From the NCBI GenBank assembly GCA_021323595.1, contig JAJPKR010000061.1, forward strand, positions 147,364-211,363: DNA of 64,000 nt. The letters are read 5' to 3'. Position numbers and translations under genes: made by a program. The DNA is from Terriglobia bacterium (GTDB lineage: Bacteria > Acidobacteriota > Terriglobia > Terriglobales > SCQP01). Below the pieces are notes generated by a model, which did not search any database, was not told where the DNA came from, and saw only the letters and a list, made by a program, of their open reading frames with translations. Shown piece after piece: positions 27,409 to 35,232 of this stretch; the stretch's first letter is position 1, and the number at the start of each line of letters is the position of its first letter.

Positions 27409-28641
27409 TCAGGCGGGCGGGGCAAAGCGCACGCGGAGGTAGCGGCGCTTGCCGACGCGAAAGAGAACCTCGCCGGGCGGCGGCGCCGCCAGGGCCAGCT
27501 CGCGCAGGCGCGCGCCATCCATCTCGACGGCGCCGCTCTTGATCAGGCGCGCGGCCTCGCTGACGGAGGCGGCGAGCCCCAGCTCCGCCAGCATCTTGTC
27601 CACGCGCAGCGGCCCGGCGGAGCCGAGAGGGTACGCGGCGCTGGGCACATCCTGCGGCGTCTGCTGCGCCTGCACCACTTGTTCGAACTCGCGCCGGGCC
27701 GCGCGGGCCGCGGCCGCCGGATGGAACTGCGCGGCGATCTCCTCGGCGAGGTCCTTCTTGACTTCCATGGGGTGCCGCGCGCCCGCCGCCACCGCCTGCC
27801 GCAGCGCCGCGATCTCGGCTTCGCTGCGATCGGTCAGCAGCAGCATGTAGCGCCACATCAACTCGTCGCTGATCGACATCAGCTTGGCGAAGATCACGGC
27901 CGCCGGTTCGGCGATGCCGACGTAGTTGCCGAGCGACTTCGACATCTTGGCCACGCCATCCAGCCCTTCGAGCAGGGGCACGGTGAGCACGATCTGCGGC
28001 GGCTGCCCGTACTCGCGCTGAATCTCGCGCCCGACGAGCAGATTGAACTTCTGATCGGTGCCGCCGAGCTCGACGTCGCAGCGCAGCTCGACCGAGTCGT
28101 AGGCCTGCGAGAGCGGATAGAGGAACTCGTGGATGAAGATCGGCTGGGCGGCACGGAAGCGCTTCTGAAACTCCTCGCGCTCGAGCATGCGCGCCACGGT
28201 GAACTTGGCGCACAGCCGCACCCAGTCGGCCGAGGACATCGCCCCCAGCCAGCGGCTGTTGAAAACGATCTGGGTGCGCTCCGGATGCAAGATCTTGAAG
28301 ACCTGATCGCGATAGGTGGCGGCGTTGGCGGCGATCTCCTCGCGGGTGAGCGGCGGGCGCGTCACCGAGCGGCCGGTGGGATCGCCGATCAGGCCCGTGA
28401 AATCGCCGATCAGGAAAAAGACCTCGTGGCCGAGATCCTGGAAGTGCTTGAGCTTGCGCAGCAGCACGGTGTGGCCGAGATGCAGGTCCGGCGCGGTGGG
28501 GTCGAAGCCGGCCTTGACGCGCAACGGCCGCTTCGCCTGTTGCGCGGCGAGCAAGCGCGCGCGCAGCTCTTCCTCGGAGATGATCTCCGCGGCGCCTTTG
28601 CGCAGGTAGGCCAGTTGGTCTTCGAGGTTCGCCGCCCTCAT
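27409..28641 (-). CDS. tyrS: tyrosyl-tRNA synthetase
   Basis: This 410-residue class I synthetase charges tRNA-Tyr. The HIGH-type motif is HLGH at residues 54-57, followed by [13 protein letters not shown]; the KMSKS loop is at 232-236 (AKMSKSLGN). An S4-like RNA-binding domain occupies the last ~65 residues, with [16 protein letters not shown]. Length and HLGH variant fit the TyrS2-like (TyrZ) group. A TATAAT box ends 11 bases before the ATG. I see no T-box riboswitch, and the short leader would not allow one. Confidence 0.96.
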   Translation of the reverse strand: MRAANLEDQLAYLRKGAAEIISEEELRARLLAAQQAKRPLRVKAGFDPTAPDLHLGHTVLLRKLKHFQDLGHEVFFLIGDFTGLIGDPTGRSVTRPPLTREEIAANAATYRDQVFKILHPERTQIVFNSRWLGAMSSADWVRLCAKFTVARMLEREEFQKRFRAAQPIFIHEFLYPLSQAYDSVELRCDVELGGTDQKFNLLVGREIQREYGQPPQIVLTVPLLEGLDGVAKMSKSLGNYVGIAEPAAVIFAKLMSISDELMWRYMLLLTDRSEAEIAALRQAVAAGARHPMEVKKDLAEEIAAQFHPAAAARAARREFEQVVQAQQTPQDVPSAAYPLGSAGPLRVDKMLAELGLAASVSEAARLIKSGAVEMDGARLRELALAAPPPGEVLFRVGKRRYLRVRFAPPA

Positions 28642-29232
28642 GAAAAGCCTTCATTATAAGGTTCGCGCCCGGCGGGGCCGGTGGCGACGCCGCGCCGGCG
28701 CGGGTCCGGCGCGGCGTCGGAGCGGCCGTCTGCCAGCGTATCTCGTTGACATGGCGAGAGATCGCGCATGGCGCGAGGCGAGGCCGCGGCGAGGGAAGAC
28801 GCGTTCTCCCCTCAAAAGGGGGCTCCCGAATCGGGAGGAGACCACCGGTTGCAAGCGGAATCAGCGATTGGAACTGGAACTCTTTTGGGAACAACGACTT
28901 GCGGACATTCGTGCACCGGGCGGCCGGCAAAAAAATGGTCTCGTCCCCATTTGGGGGGATTGCGGCGGGGCAATAGAAATGGGCGGCGGGATGGGGCTGG
29001 TGTGCTCATTTCGTGGGAGGCCCAAGGAATACGATGCCAAGCAGAGTGGATCGGGTTGGCCGCTTGGCCCATGCGCCGCGGAGGCTGCGCTCGGCAGGCG
29101 TCGATCGGGCGGAGTTGAGAAGCTCGGCGGCGTGGGCCGGGGCGCGGCGTGCGCCGGGACGGCGCCAGGCGAGACGCCGCCGCGGCCGTTGCGTTGTGGC
29201 CGAATTCGGCCGTTCGCGCGCAAAATGATCGG
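28642..29232. other. 591-base gap with clustered hairpins and no clear gene
   Basis: The part from about 28,800 to 29,040 has more A/T than its surroundings and several short inverted repeats. Examples are CTCCCG/CGGGAG with a 3-base loop (28823-28837), CCCC/GGGG just before it, and a CCCCA/GGGG pair around 28945-28958. A 65-codon minus-strand frame (about 28812-29009) crosses it but resembles no protein I know. It could hold an unrecognised RNA or a decayed gene. Confidence 0.5.
28653..28658 (-). promoter_or_regulatory. TATAAT -10 box of tyrS
   Basis: A consensus TATAAT on the minus strand ends 11 bases before the ATG, giving a predicted leader of about 4-5 bases. Confidence 0.5.
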
Positions 29233-29766
29233 ATGAGAAGAACGCTCGGCTTGCTCGCGCTGGCGCTATGCAGCGCCACCCTGCCCGTTTTCGCCGCCGC
29301 GCCGCCGGCCTCGGCGCCGGTAGCCAAGCTCGGAGCTTTTTTGGGCCACTGGGTGTTTCGCGGCACGAGCGCGGCCAGCGCCCAGCATCCCGCGACGAGC
29401 TGGACTTGGGACGAGCACTGCCGCTGGTCGAGCAACGGCGTTTTCCTGGAATGCAGCTTCGATAACGTATGGGGGCGCACGGGCGAGAAGGCGGGGACGG
29501 TCGTCCAGTCGCTGGTCGTGGATACGTACAACCACCGAGACCACGGCTACTGGCACTACGAACTCTTCGCCGGCGGCGATGGCGCCCGTCCCTTCATTTC
29601 GAAGATGAGCGTGCAGGGCAACACTTGGACCGAATTGGCCGGCCACGAACGCATCACTTACGTCTTCACATCGCCGCGCGAGGTGACGGTTAAGATCGAG
29701 AGCAGCCGCGACGGCGCGCGGTGGCGCACAGAGGACGCCGGAACCGGCCGCAAGCTCGACCGCTGA
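29233..29766 (+). CDS. secreted DUF1579-like protein
   Basis: This 177-residue protein starts at ATG 29233 (MRRTLGLLALALCSATLPVFA), giving a signal peptide of about 22 residues. The mature domain (LGAFLGHWVFRGTS, WTWDEHCRWSSNG, then a WHYELFAGGDG block) resembles the lipocalin-like DUF1579 fold, where a Trp-rich beta barrel may bind a small ligand. Function is unknown. It stands alone; pyrD begins 106 bases later. The Shine-Dalgarno is weak. Confidence 0.75.
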   Translation: MRRTLGLLALALCSATLPVFAAAPPASAPVAKLGAFLGHWVFRGTSAASAQHPATSWTWDEHCRWSSNGVFLECSFDNVWGRTGEKAGTVVQSLVVDTYNHRDHGYWHYELFAGGDGARPFISKMSVQGNTWTELAGHERITYVFTSPREVTVKIESSRDGARWRTEDAGTGRKLDR

Positions 29767-29872
29767 AGGGCCGCCGAGCGGCGGCGGCGCAAGAGAGCGT
29801 CCGCGGCGGGGCGCGAACCGCGCCCGGCTGCCGATCGCCCGTCCTCGATCCCTGCTACCCTGTACCCTTGCC

Positions 29873-30781
29873 GTGGACCTGAGCGTCGAAATCGCCGGTA
29901 TTCGCCTGCAAAATCCCATCCTGGCCGCGAGCGGCACCTTCGCGTACGGAGTGGAGTTCGAGGACATCGTCAATTTGAAGAAGCTCGGCGGCATCGTCAC
30001 CAAGGGCCTGTCGGCGACGCCGATCGCCGGCAATCCCAGCCCGCGGCTTTTCGAAACCGCGGCCGGGATGCTGAACTCCGTCGGGCTGCAGAACATCGGC
30101 GCCTCGGCCTTCGTGCGCACGCGCTTGCCGCGGCTGCGCCAGATCGGGGTCCTGGTGATCGCCAACGTCTTCGGGTATTCGGTCGAGGATTATCTGGACT
30201 GCATCGGCATACTCAATGAGGGCGAGGGCATCGCCGCCTACGAACTGAACGCCAGTTGCCCGAATACCCATCAAGGCGGCATGATCTTCGGCACCGACGC
30301 CCGCCTGCTGGCGGAACTGACCGGCAAAGCCAAGCGCTTCTCGCGGCGGCCGCTGATCGTGAAGCTGAGTCCCAACGTGACGCACATCGAAGAGATGGCG
30401 CGCGCGGCCGAGGAGGCCGGGGCGGACGCGCTGTCGCTGGTCAACACGTTCTTGGGCATGGCCATTGACGTCCACGCGCGGCGCCCGCGCTTCGCGCGGG
30501 TGGTCGTCGGCCTCTCCGGGCCGGCGATCAAGCCCTTGGCGGTGCGGATGGTGTGGGAAGCGCACCGAGCGGTTAAGATTCCGATAATCGGTATAGGAGG
30601 AATCGCCAGCGCGGAGGACGTGGTCGAATTCATGCTCGCCGGGGCCACGGCGGTGCAGATCGGCACGGCCAATTTTTGGGATCCGCGCGCCACCGAGCGC
30701 GCCTTGCGGGGCCTGCGGCATTTTTGCCGTCGTCATGGCCTCGAGGCGGCGCGGGAGCTGACGGGCGCGCTCGAGGCCTAG
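29873..30781 (+). CDS. pyrD: dihydroorotate dehydrogenase, class 1B type
   Basis: This 302-residue FMN enzyme oxidises dihydroorotate to orotate in pyrimidine synthesis. It starts from GTG 29873 (first residues MDLSVEIAGI). The catalytic base is Cys129 in YELNASCPNTH, which marks class 1 enzymes rather than the membrane class 2, which use Ser. FMN-phosphate contacts are in IGIGGIASAEDV and GATAVQIGTANF. Class 1B enzymes normally pair with the Fe-S/FAD subunit PyrK, but pyrK is not adjacent. purD follows 18 bases later, so pyrimidine and purine genes share this operon. Confidence 0.94.
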   Translation: MDLSVEIAGIRLQNPILAASGTFAYGVEFEDIVNLKKLGGIVTKGLSATPIAGNPSPRLFETAAGMLNSVGLQNIGASAFVRTRLPRLRQIGVLVIANVFGYSVEDYLDCIGILNEGEGIAAYELNASCPNTHQGGMIFGTDARLLAELTGKAKRFSRRPLIVKLSPNVTHIEEMARAAEEAGADALSLVNTFLGMAIDVHARRPRFARVVVGLSGPAIKPLAVRMVWEAHRAVKIPIIGIGGIASAEDVVEFMLAGATAVQIGTANFWDPRATERALRGLRHFCRRHGLEAARELTGALEA

Positions 30782-30799
30782 CGCGGCGCCAACAAAGCC

Positions 30800-32086
30800 A
30801 TGAAGATTCTATTGCTGGGATCAGGGGGACGCGAGCATGCGCTGGCCTGGAGCATGCGCCACTCGCCGCGCGCCCGCCGCCTGTACGCGCTGCCGGGCAG
30901 CGATGCGATCGCAACGCTGGCCGAGCCGATCGGCGCCGATCCGTGCGACCCGGCGCAAGTGCTCGAGGCCGCCGGGCACATTCATCCCGACTTGGTGGTG
31001 ATCGGTCCGGAAGCGCCGCTGGCGGCCGGGGTGAGCGACGCCTTGCGGGCGCGGGGCTATGCGGTGTTCGGCCCGTCGCAGGCGGCAGCGCAATTGGAGA
31101 GCAGCAAGATTTTCGCCAAGCAGTTCATGCAGCAGCACGGCATTCCCACGGCGCGCGCCGAGGCGTGCGAGACGCTCGCCGCCGCCCGCCGCGCTCTGGG
31201 CGGCTACAGTTTCCCGCTGGTGATCAAGGCCGACGGGCTGGCCGCGGGCAAAGGCGTCGTCGTGGCGGCGGACGCGGCGGAAGCGGAAGCGGCGCTGGCG
31301 GCGATGTTCGGCGGCAAGCTCGGCGCCGCCGGGCAGCGGGTGCTGGTGGAGGAGTGCCTGGCGGGCGAAGAGGTCAGCCTGCTGGCGCTCTGCGACGGCG
31401 AGCGCTACGAGCTGTTGCCGCCGGCGCAAGATCACAAGCGGGTCTTCGCCGGCGACACCGGGCCGAACACCGGCGGCATGGGAGCGTACTCGATCGACAG
31501 CTTGCTCAGTCCCGAGCTGCGGCAGCAAATCGCCGAGCGGGTGGTGCGGCCGGCGCTCGCGGGGATGCGCGCGGCGGGCACGCCGTTCCAGGGCGTGCTC
31601 TATTGCGGGCTGATGCTGACGGCGGCCGGTCCGCGCGTGCTGGAGTTCAACGTCCGCTTCGGCGACCCGGAAACGCAGGCGCTGCTGATCCGCGCCGAAG
31701 GCGATCTGGTCGAGGCGCTGGCCGCCGCCGCCGCCGGCCGGCTGGCGCCGCAGGCGCTGCGCTTCAGCCGGGTGGCGGGCGCCTGCGTCGTGCTCGCCTC
31801 GGGCGGGTATCCCGGGTCTTTCGAAAAGGGCTTGCCGATCCACGGCCTGGAGCAAGCGGCGCGGAGGGCCGGCGTCATGATCTTCCATGCCGGCACCGCG
31901 CTGCACCAGCAGCAATGGGTGACGAATGGCGGGCGCGTGCTCGGCATCGCCGCCGCCGGCAATTCCCTGGCGCAGGCCCTCGAGCGTTGCTACGCCGCCG
32001 CCGAGGAAGTTCGCTTCGAAGGCATGCATTACCGCCGCGACATCGGCCGCGGGCGGCTGGCCGCTCACCAACCCGCGGCTTCCTGA
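30800..32086 (+). CDS. purD: phosphoribosylamine-glycine ligase PurD
   Basis: This 428-residue ATP-grasp enzyme joins glycine to phosphoribosylamine. The N-terminal MKILLLGSGGREHAL is canonical. The ATP-grasp domain has VIKADGLAAGKGVVVA near residue 145 and LVEECLAGEEVSLLAL near residue 180, and the GDTGPNTGGMGAYS block follows. EFNVRFGDPETQ holds the metal-binding Glu/Asn. It lies between pyrD and purE on the same strand. Confidence 0.97.
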   Translation: MKILLLGSGGREHALAWSMRHSPRARRLYALPGSDAIATLAEPIGADPCDPAQVLEAAGHIHPDLVVIGPEAPLAAGVSDALRARGYAVFGPSQAAAQLESSKIFAKQFMQQHGIPTARAEACETLAAARRALGGYSFPLVIKADGLAAGKGVVVAADAAEAEAALAAMFGGKLGAAGQRVLVEECLAGEEVSLLALCDGERYELLPPAQDHKRVFAGDTGPNTGGMGAYSIDSLLSPELRQQIAERVVRPALAGMRAAGTPFQGVLYCGLMLTAAGPRVLEFNVRFGDPETQALLIRAEGDLVEALAAAAAGRLAPQALRFSRVAGACVVLASGGYPGSFEKGLPIHGLEQAARRAGVMIFHAGTALHQQQWVTNGGRVLGIAAAGNSLAQALERCYAAAEEVRFEGMHYRRDIGRGRLAAHQPAAS

Positions 32087-32145
32087 TCGCCGAAGGATCC
32101 GCCGGGGCGAAGTTCGCGGCCCGGCGGCCAAGGCGCGCGGCGCGG

Positions 32146-32151
32146 TATGAT
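32146..32151 (+). promoter_or_regulatory. possible internal -10 box for purE
   Basis: TATGAT lies 18 bases before the purE ATG, in the 83-base gap after purD. It may give purE its own transcript. Confidence 0.3.
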
Positions 32152-32169
32152 CAGTATTTTTCCAAGGCT

Positions 32170-32691
32170 ATGAACATGTCCAAACCTCTTGTCGGCATTC
32201 TCATGGGCAGCGACACCGATTTGCCGCTGATGAAACATGCGGCCGCGGTGCTCGCGGAATTTTCCGTTCCTTATGAAATCGAGATCGTCTCGGCGCATCG
32301 CTCGCCGCGCCGCACCGCCGAGTACGCCGCTTCCGCCGCCGGCCGCGGCTTGCGGGTCATCATCACCGGCGCCGGCTCGGCGGCGGCCCTTGGCGGCGCC
32401 GTCGCGGCGGAGACCACGCTGCCGGTGATCGGCGTGCCGCTGGCGACCTCGCCGCTTTCCGGCTTCGACTCGCTGCTGTCGCTGGCGATGATGCCGGCGG
32501 GCGTTCCCGTCGCCACCATGGCGGTGGGGGAAGCGGGCGCGCGCAACGCCGCCATCCTCGCGGTGCAGATTCTCGCCGGCGCCGATGCCGCGCTGGCCGA
32601 ACGCCTGCGCGCCTACAAAGAAAAAATGGCGAGCGGCGTCGCGGAAAAAAATCGCCGCGTACAAGAGCAGCTCGCGAGCGCGAAGGTCTAG
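32170..32691 (+). CDS. purE: 5-(carboxyamino)imidazole ribonucleotide mutase PurE
   Basis: This 173-residue enzyme rearranges N5-CAIR to CAIR. It opens with GILMGSDTDLPLM, has the active-site SAHRSPR loop near residue 45, then ITGAGSAAALGG and MPAGVPVATMAVGEAGARNAA. These match class I PurE, which needs PurK to make N5-CAIR. The start at 32170 (MNMSKP) has AAGG six bases upstream; a second ATG two codons later is possible. No purK is adjacent, so that partner must be elsewhere. Confidence 0.95.
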   Translation: MNMSKPLVGILMGSDTDLPLMKHAAAVLAEFSVPYEIEIVSAHRSPRRTAEYAASAAGRGLRVIITGAGSAAALGGAVAAETTLPVIGVPLATSPLSGFDSLLSLAMMPAGVPVATMAVGEAGARNAAILAVQILAGADAALAERLRAYKEKMASGVAEKNRRVQEQLASAKV

Positions 32692-32745
32692 GCGCAGGAG
32701 CGCCTGCCTCGTCAAGAAAAAAATGCAAAATCGGGAAGATTTTTC

Positions 32746-32775
32746 TTGACTCCGCGGAGGCGGACGCCCTATATC
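32746..32775 (+). promoter_or_regulatory. sigma-70-type promoter of the Lys-rich peptide unit
   Basis: TTGACT (32746-32751) and TATATC (32770-32775) are separated by 18 bases. This is the best two-element promoter in the window. Transcription would begin near 32782. Confidence 0.7.
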
Positions 32776-32827
32776 TTGTGTGACTTCGTCAGCGGCCCTA
32801 AATGTCGGGGCGCGAGGAGGTCACAGT

Positions 32828-32848
32828 CCCCCGCGTTCGCGCTGGGGG
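32828..32848 (+). promoter_or_regulatory. UUCG-capped hairpin next to the ribosome-binding site
   Basis: CCCCC-GCG pairs with CGC-GGGGG across a TTCG loop, with one bulged T at 32843. The stem ends two bases before AGGAGG (32851-32856). A UUCG-capped stem here could stabilise the mRNA or tune access to the ribosome-binding site. Confidence 0.6.
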
Positions 32849-32863
32849 AAAGGAGGAAAGAAT

Positions 32864-32917
32864 ATGGCTGCGAAGAAAAAGGCTGCCGCGAAAAAGCCCG
32901 CGAAGAAGAAGAAGTAG
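32864..32917 (+). CDS. 17-residue Lys/Ala-rich micro-peptide
   Basis: ATG at 32864 opens a 17-codon frame translating to MAAKKKAAAKKPAKKKK, followed by tandem TAG codons. AGGAGG lies 7 bases before the ATG. Nine lysines, six alanines and one proline give a composition like the tails of histone H1-like bacterial proteins. A strong promoter, a hairpin leader and a perfect terminator enclose it, and no other gene shares the transcript. That packaging argues for a real, highly expressed product, either a nucleic-acid-binding peptide or a small RNA with a peptide inside it. The function is not known; the length is too short for family assignment. Confidence 0.65.
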   Translation: MAAKKKAAAKKPAKKKK

Positions 32918-32945
32918 TAGCGAATTTCCGAAGCAACCGAACCTG

Positions 32946-32979
32946 AAAGGATGCGCCGTCGCGGCGCATCCTTTTTTTT
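32946..32979 (+). terminator. intrinsic terminator of the Lys-rich peptide unit
   Basis: A perfect 13-bp stem (AAAGGATGCGCCG and its complement) encloses a 3-base TCG loop, followed by eight T residues (32972-32979). It is the clearest Rho-independent terminator in the window and ends a transcript of about 195 bases. Confidence 0.92.
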
Positions 32980-33002
32980 GCGGCGCGCGCGCAGCGGCGC
33001 GC

Positions 33003-33320
33003 TCAGGCGTGCCCGAAGCGCAAGCCGATCAAGCCGGCCAGGATCAGCGCGATGGAAACCAGCCGCAGCGGCTGCCGCGACTCGGCGAAGAGCCACATGC
33101 CGCCGACGGCGGTGCCGACGATGCCGATGCCGGTCCAGACGGCGTAGGCGGTGCCGATCGGCAGGGAGCGCGCGGCGCGCGCCAAGAAGAACATGCTGGC
33201 CGCGATGGCCGCGGCGGTGAAGAGCGAGGGCAGCGGACGGCGGAAGCCGTCGGTGAATTTGAGGGCGAGCGCCCAGGCGATTTCGCAGCACCCCGCCAGC
33301 AGCAGCCAAGTCCAAGCCAT
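33003..33320 (-). CDS. small multidrug resistance (SMR) exporter, Gdx/SugE-like
   Basis: This 105-residue protein has four transmembrane helices and the essential membrane Glu at position 13 (LLLAGCCEIAWALALKFT). GTAYAVWTGIG in helix 3 is typical. Glu13, the Trp-Ala-Leu pattern and the GF-R-P segment near residue 25 fit the Gdx (SugE) branch, whose known members exchange guanidinium for protons, rather than the EmrE drug exporters. It should form an antiparallel dimer in the inner membrane. Only 57 bases separate it from the divergent TIM-barrel gene; I see no guanidine riboswitch there. Confidence 0.88.
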   Translation of the reverse strand: MAWTWLLLAGCCEIAWALALKFTDGFRRPLPSLFTAAAIAASMFFLARAARSLPIGTAYAVWTGIGIVGTAVGGMWLFAESRQPLRLVSIALILAGLIGLRFGHA

Positions 33321-33362
33321 GGCCCCATTGTGCGCGTTTTGCACGAAGGGCCCGCGGCGGAG

Positions 33363-33368
33363 TACACT
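33363..33368 (+). promoter_or_regulatory. -10 box of the first TIM-barrel gene
   Basis: TACACT ends 9 bases before the ATG at 33378, giving a leader of about 3 bases. Confidence 0.4.
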
Positions 33369-33377
33369 TTTCGCGCC

Positions 33378-34250
33378 ATGCCTCCACTGAATCGCCGCGC
33401 CTGGCTGGCGGCGGCTTCCTCGGCCGCCGTTTTGCCGGCGCTGGCCGCGCCGCCGCAAGCGCAAAGCGCGCCCGCCGGGCGCGCGGCGCGCCGCTTGCGC
33501 ATTCATCAATCCGTCGCCCGCTGGTGCTATCAAAAGATTCCCCTCGACGATCTCTGCCGCGCCGGCGCGGCGATGGGGCTGGTGGGCATCGATCTGCTCG
33601 GTCCCGAGGACTGGGAAACGCCGCGCCGCTACGGCTTGATCTGCACCATGGGCTACGCCGGCGCCAACGACATTTACAACGGGCTCAACCGCCCGGAGAA
33701 CTTGCCGGCGATCGAGAGCGCCTTCCGGCAAAACCTGCCGCTCGCCGCCCGCGCCGGGGTGCCGAACGTGATCTGCTTCTCCGGCGCGCGCCGCGGCATG
33801 CCCGACGACCAAGGCGCCGACAACTGCATCGCCGCGCTGCGGCGCCTGGTGCCGATGTGCGCCGATCAGGGCATCACCCTGTGCATGGAGATCCTGAACA
33901 GCAAGATCGACCACCCCGATTACATGTGCGACCACGTCGCCTGGGGCGTGAGCGTGGCGCGGGCCATCAACTCGCCGCATTTCAAGCTGCTCTTCGACCT
34001 CTATCACGTGCAGATCATGCAAGGCGACTTGATCCGCACGCTGCAAACCAACAGCGCTTGGATCGGCCACTTCCACACCGGCGGCGTGCCGCACCGCCAT
34101 GAGCTCGACGGCACGCAGGAGGTGCGGTGGGACGGGGTGATGCGCGGGATCGTCGCCAGCGGCTTTCAGGGCTATGTGGCGCATGAGTTCCTCCCCACGC
34201 GCGACCCGCTCACGTCGCTGGCACAAGCGGTCGCGCTCTGCGACGTCTAG
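33378..34250 (+). CDS. Tat-exported TIM-barrel protein, hydroxypyruvate isomerase-like
   Basis: This 290-residue protein starts at ATG 33378. The N-terminus MPPLNRRAWLAAASSAAV is a twin-arginine signal. The mature part is an AP-endonuclease-2/xylose-isomerase-like TIM barrel of the hydroxypyruvate isomerase type: LCMEILNSKIDHP (metal-ligand Glu), LLFDLYHVQIMQGD (Asp, His) and GHFHTGGVPHRHELD (His). These enzymes need a divalent metal and act on small hydroxy-keto sugars. Location outside the cytosol suggests use of environmental sugar derivatives; the true substrate is unknown. The next gene, 14 bases on, encodes a second exported barrel of the same superfamily. Confidence 0.87.
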   Translation: MPPLNRRAWLAAASSAAVLPALAAPPQAQSAPAGRAARRLRIHQSVARWCYQKIPLDDLCRAGAAMGLVGIDLLGPEDWETPRRYGLICTMGYAGANDIYNGLNRPENLPAIESAFRQNLPLAARAGVPNVICFSGARRGMPDDQGADNCIAALRRLVPMCADQGITLCMEILNSKIDHPDYMCDHVAWGVSVARAINSPHFKLLFDLYHVQIMQGDLIRTLQTNSAWIGHFHTGGVPHRHELDGTQEVRWDGVMRGIVASGFQGYVAHEFLPTRDPLTSLAQAVALCDV

Positions 34251-34264
34251 AAAGGATCTTCGCG

Positions 34265-35161
34265 ATGAACCGCCGCTACTTTCTCCGCACCACTCTGGCC
34301 GCCGTCGCCGGCGGCGCCGCCACGTCCGCTTGGGCGCGGGCGAACAATCCCAAGGCGCGGCTGGCGTGCAACTCCTGGCCGTTCCGCGGCTATTTCGACA
34401 CGCCGGAGATGCATCGCTACCGCGATCCCAGCCTGCCGCTGCTGGACCAAGTTCAGTTCCCCACGTTCCTCGCTGACACCTTCGGCATTCATGCCGTCGA
34501 ATTCCTGCCGCAGCATTTCGCCGAGACCAGCGCGGCCTACGTGGCGCAGGTGCGGGCGGGCGTGCGCAAGGCGCATGCGCGCGTGGTCAATCTCATGGGC
34601 GTGGAGATTCCCGGCGGGCTTTACAACCCGCGGCTGGACGCGGCGCGCGCGCGCGCCGCCGGCCGGCTCTGGATCGACATCGCCGCCGCCCTGGCGTGCC
34701 CGAGCGCCACGTTCGTGCTGGGGGGGCCGCCGCCGTTCGAGGCGAAGACGGCCGCCGCGAACCTGCGTCCGATCTTGGCTTACGCGCGCTCGCGGCGGGT
34801 CAAGGTGCTGTTCCACAACGACGACCTTCGCCGCGAATCGGCGGATCAGATCCTGGCGGTGCTGGCCGCGCTCCACAGCCCGGATGCCGGCACCTGCCCC
34901 GATTTCGGCAATTTCGCTCCCAAAAGCCCGGCCTACGCGCTGGAGACCCTCAAGCGGCTGCTCCCGCACGCCACGAACATCTGCCACGCCAAGGACGGCA
35001 TCGCCGAGAACGGCAAGTTCTATGCCGACGATTTCGCCGCCTCCATGCGCGCCACGAAAGCCGCCGGCTTTCGCGGCCACTATTCGCTCGAGTTCGAAGG
35101 GCTCGGCCCCGCCGTCGCCGGCGTGCGCGCGCTCATGGCCAAGACGCTGCGCTATCTTTAG
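34265..35161 (+). CDS. Tat-exported sugar isomerase/epimerase-like TIM barrel
   Basis: This 298-residue protein has the Tat signal [17 protein letters not shown], cut probably after SAWA. The barrel holds [29 protein letters not shown], a [10 protein letters not shown] segment (Asp) and NICHAKDGI (His), ending with YSLEFEG (Glu). These are the expected metal-site positions of the sugar phosphate isomerase/epimerase superfamily. It is co-transcribed with the preceding hydroxypyruvate isomerase-like gene. The pair may process an exported or imported sugar acid in sequence; that is inference. Confidence 0.87.
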   Translation: MNRRYFLRTTLAAVAGGAATSAWARANNPKARLACNSWPFRGYFDTPEMHRYRDPSLPLLDQVQFPTFLADTFGIHAVEFLPQHFAETSAAYVAQVRAGVRKAHARVVNLMGVEIPGGLYNPRLDAARARAAGRLWIDIAAALACPSATFVLGGPPPFEAKTAAANLRPILAYARSRRVKVLFHNDDLRRESADQILAVLAALHSPDAGTCPDFGNFAPKSPAYALETLKRLLPHATNICHAKDGIAENGKFYADDFAASMRATKAAGFRGHYSLEFEGLGPAVAGVRALMAKTLRYL

Positions 35162-35220
35162 CGCGCGAGCGGGGCCGGGCGCCGCGGCCGCCGCCGGCCG
35201 CGCGCCGCTCCCGGCTGCCT

Positions 35221-35226
35221 TACTCT
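35221..35226 (+). promoter_or_regulatory. -10 box of the UbiA-family gene, leaderless geometry
   Basis: TACTCT ends exactly 6 bases before the ATG at 35233, so the first transcribed base would be the A of the ATG. Confidence 0.4.
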
Positions 35227-35232
35227 GATCTC

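Noticed and set aside
28812-29009. 65-codon minus-strand frame in the same gap
   Set aside because: No Shine-Dalgarno or promoter and no recognised motif; it may be a decayed gene, so it is mentioned in the gap entry but not called.
28640-29236. 198-codon plus-strand frame in the tyrS-to-secreted-protein gap
   Set aside because: Composition is unlike the neighbouring proteins, no ribosome-binding site or motif is present, and it crosses clustered hairpins.
33321-33377. Guanidine riboswitch before the SMR gene
   Set aside because: The gap is only 57 bases and holds no pair of hairpins with the expected conserved loops.
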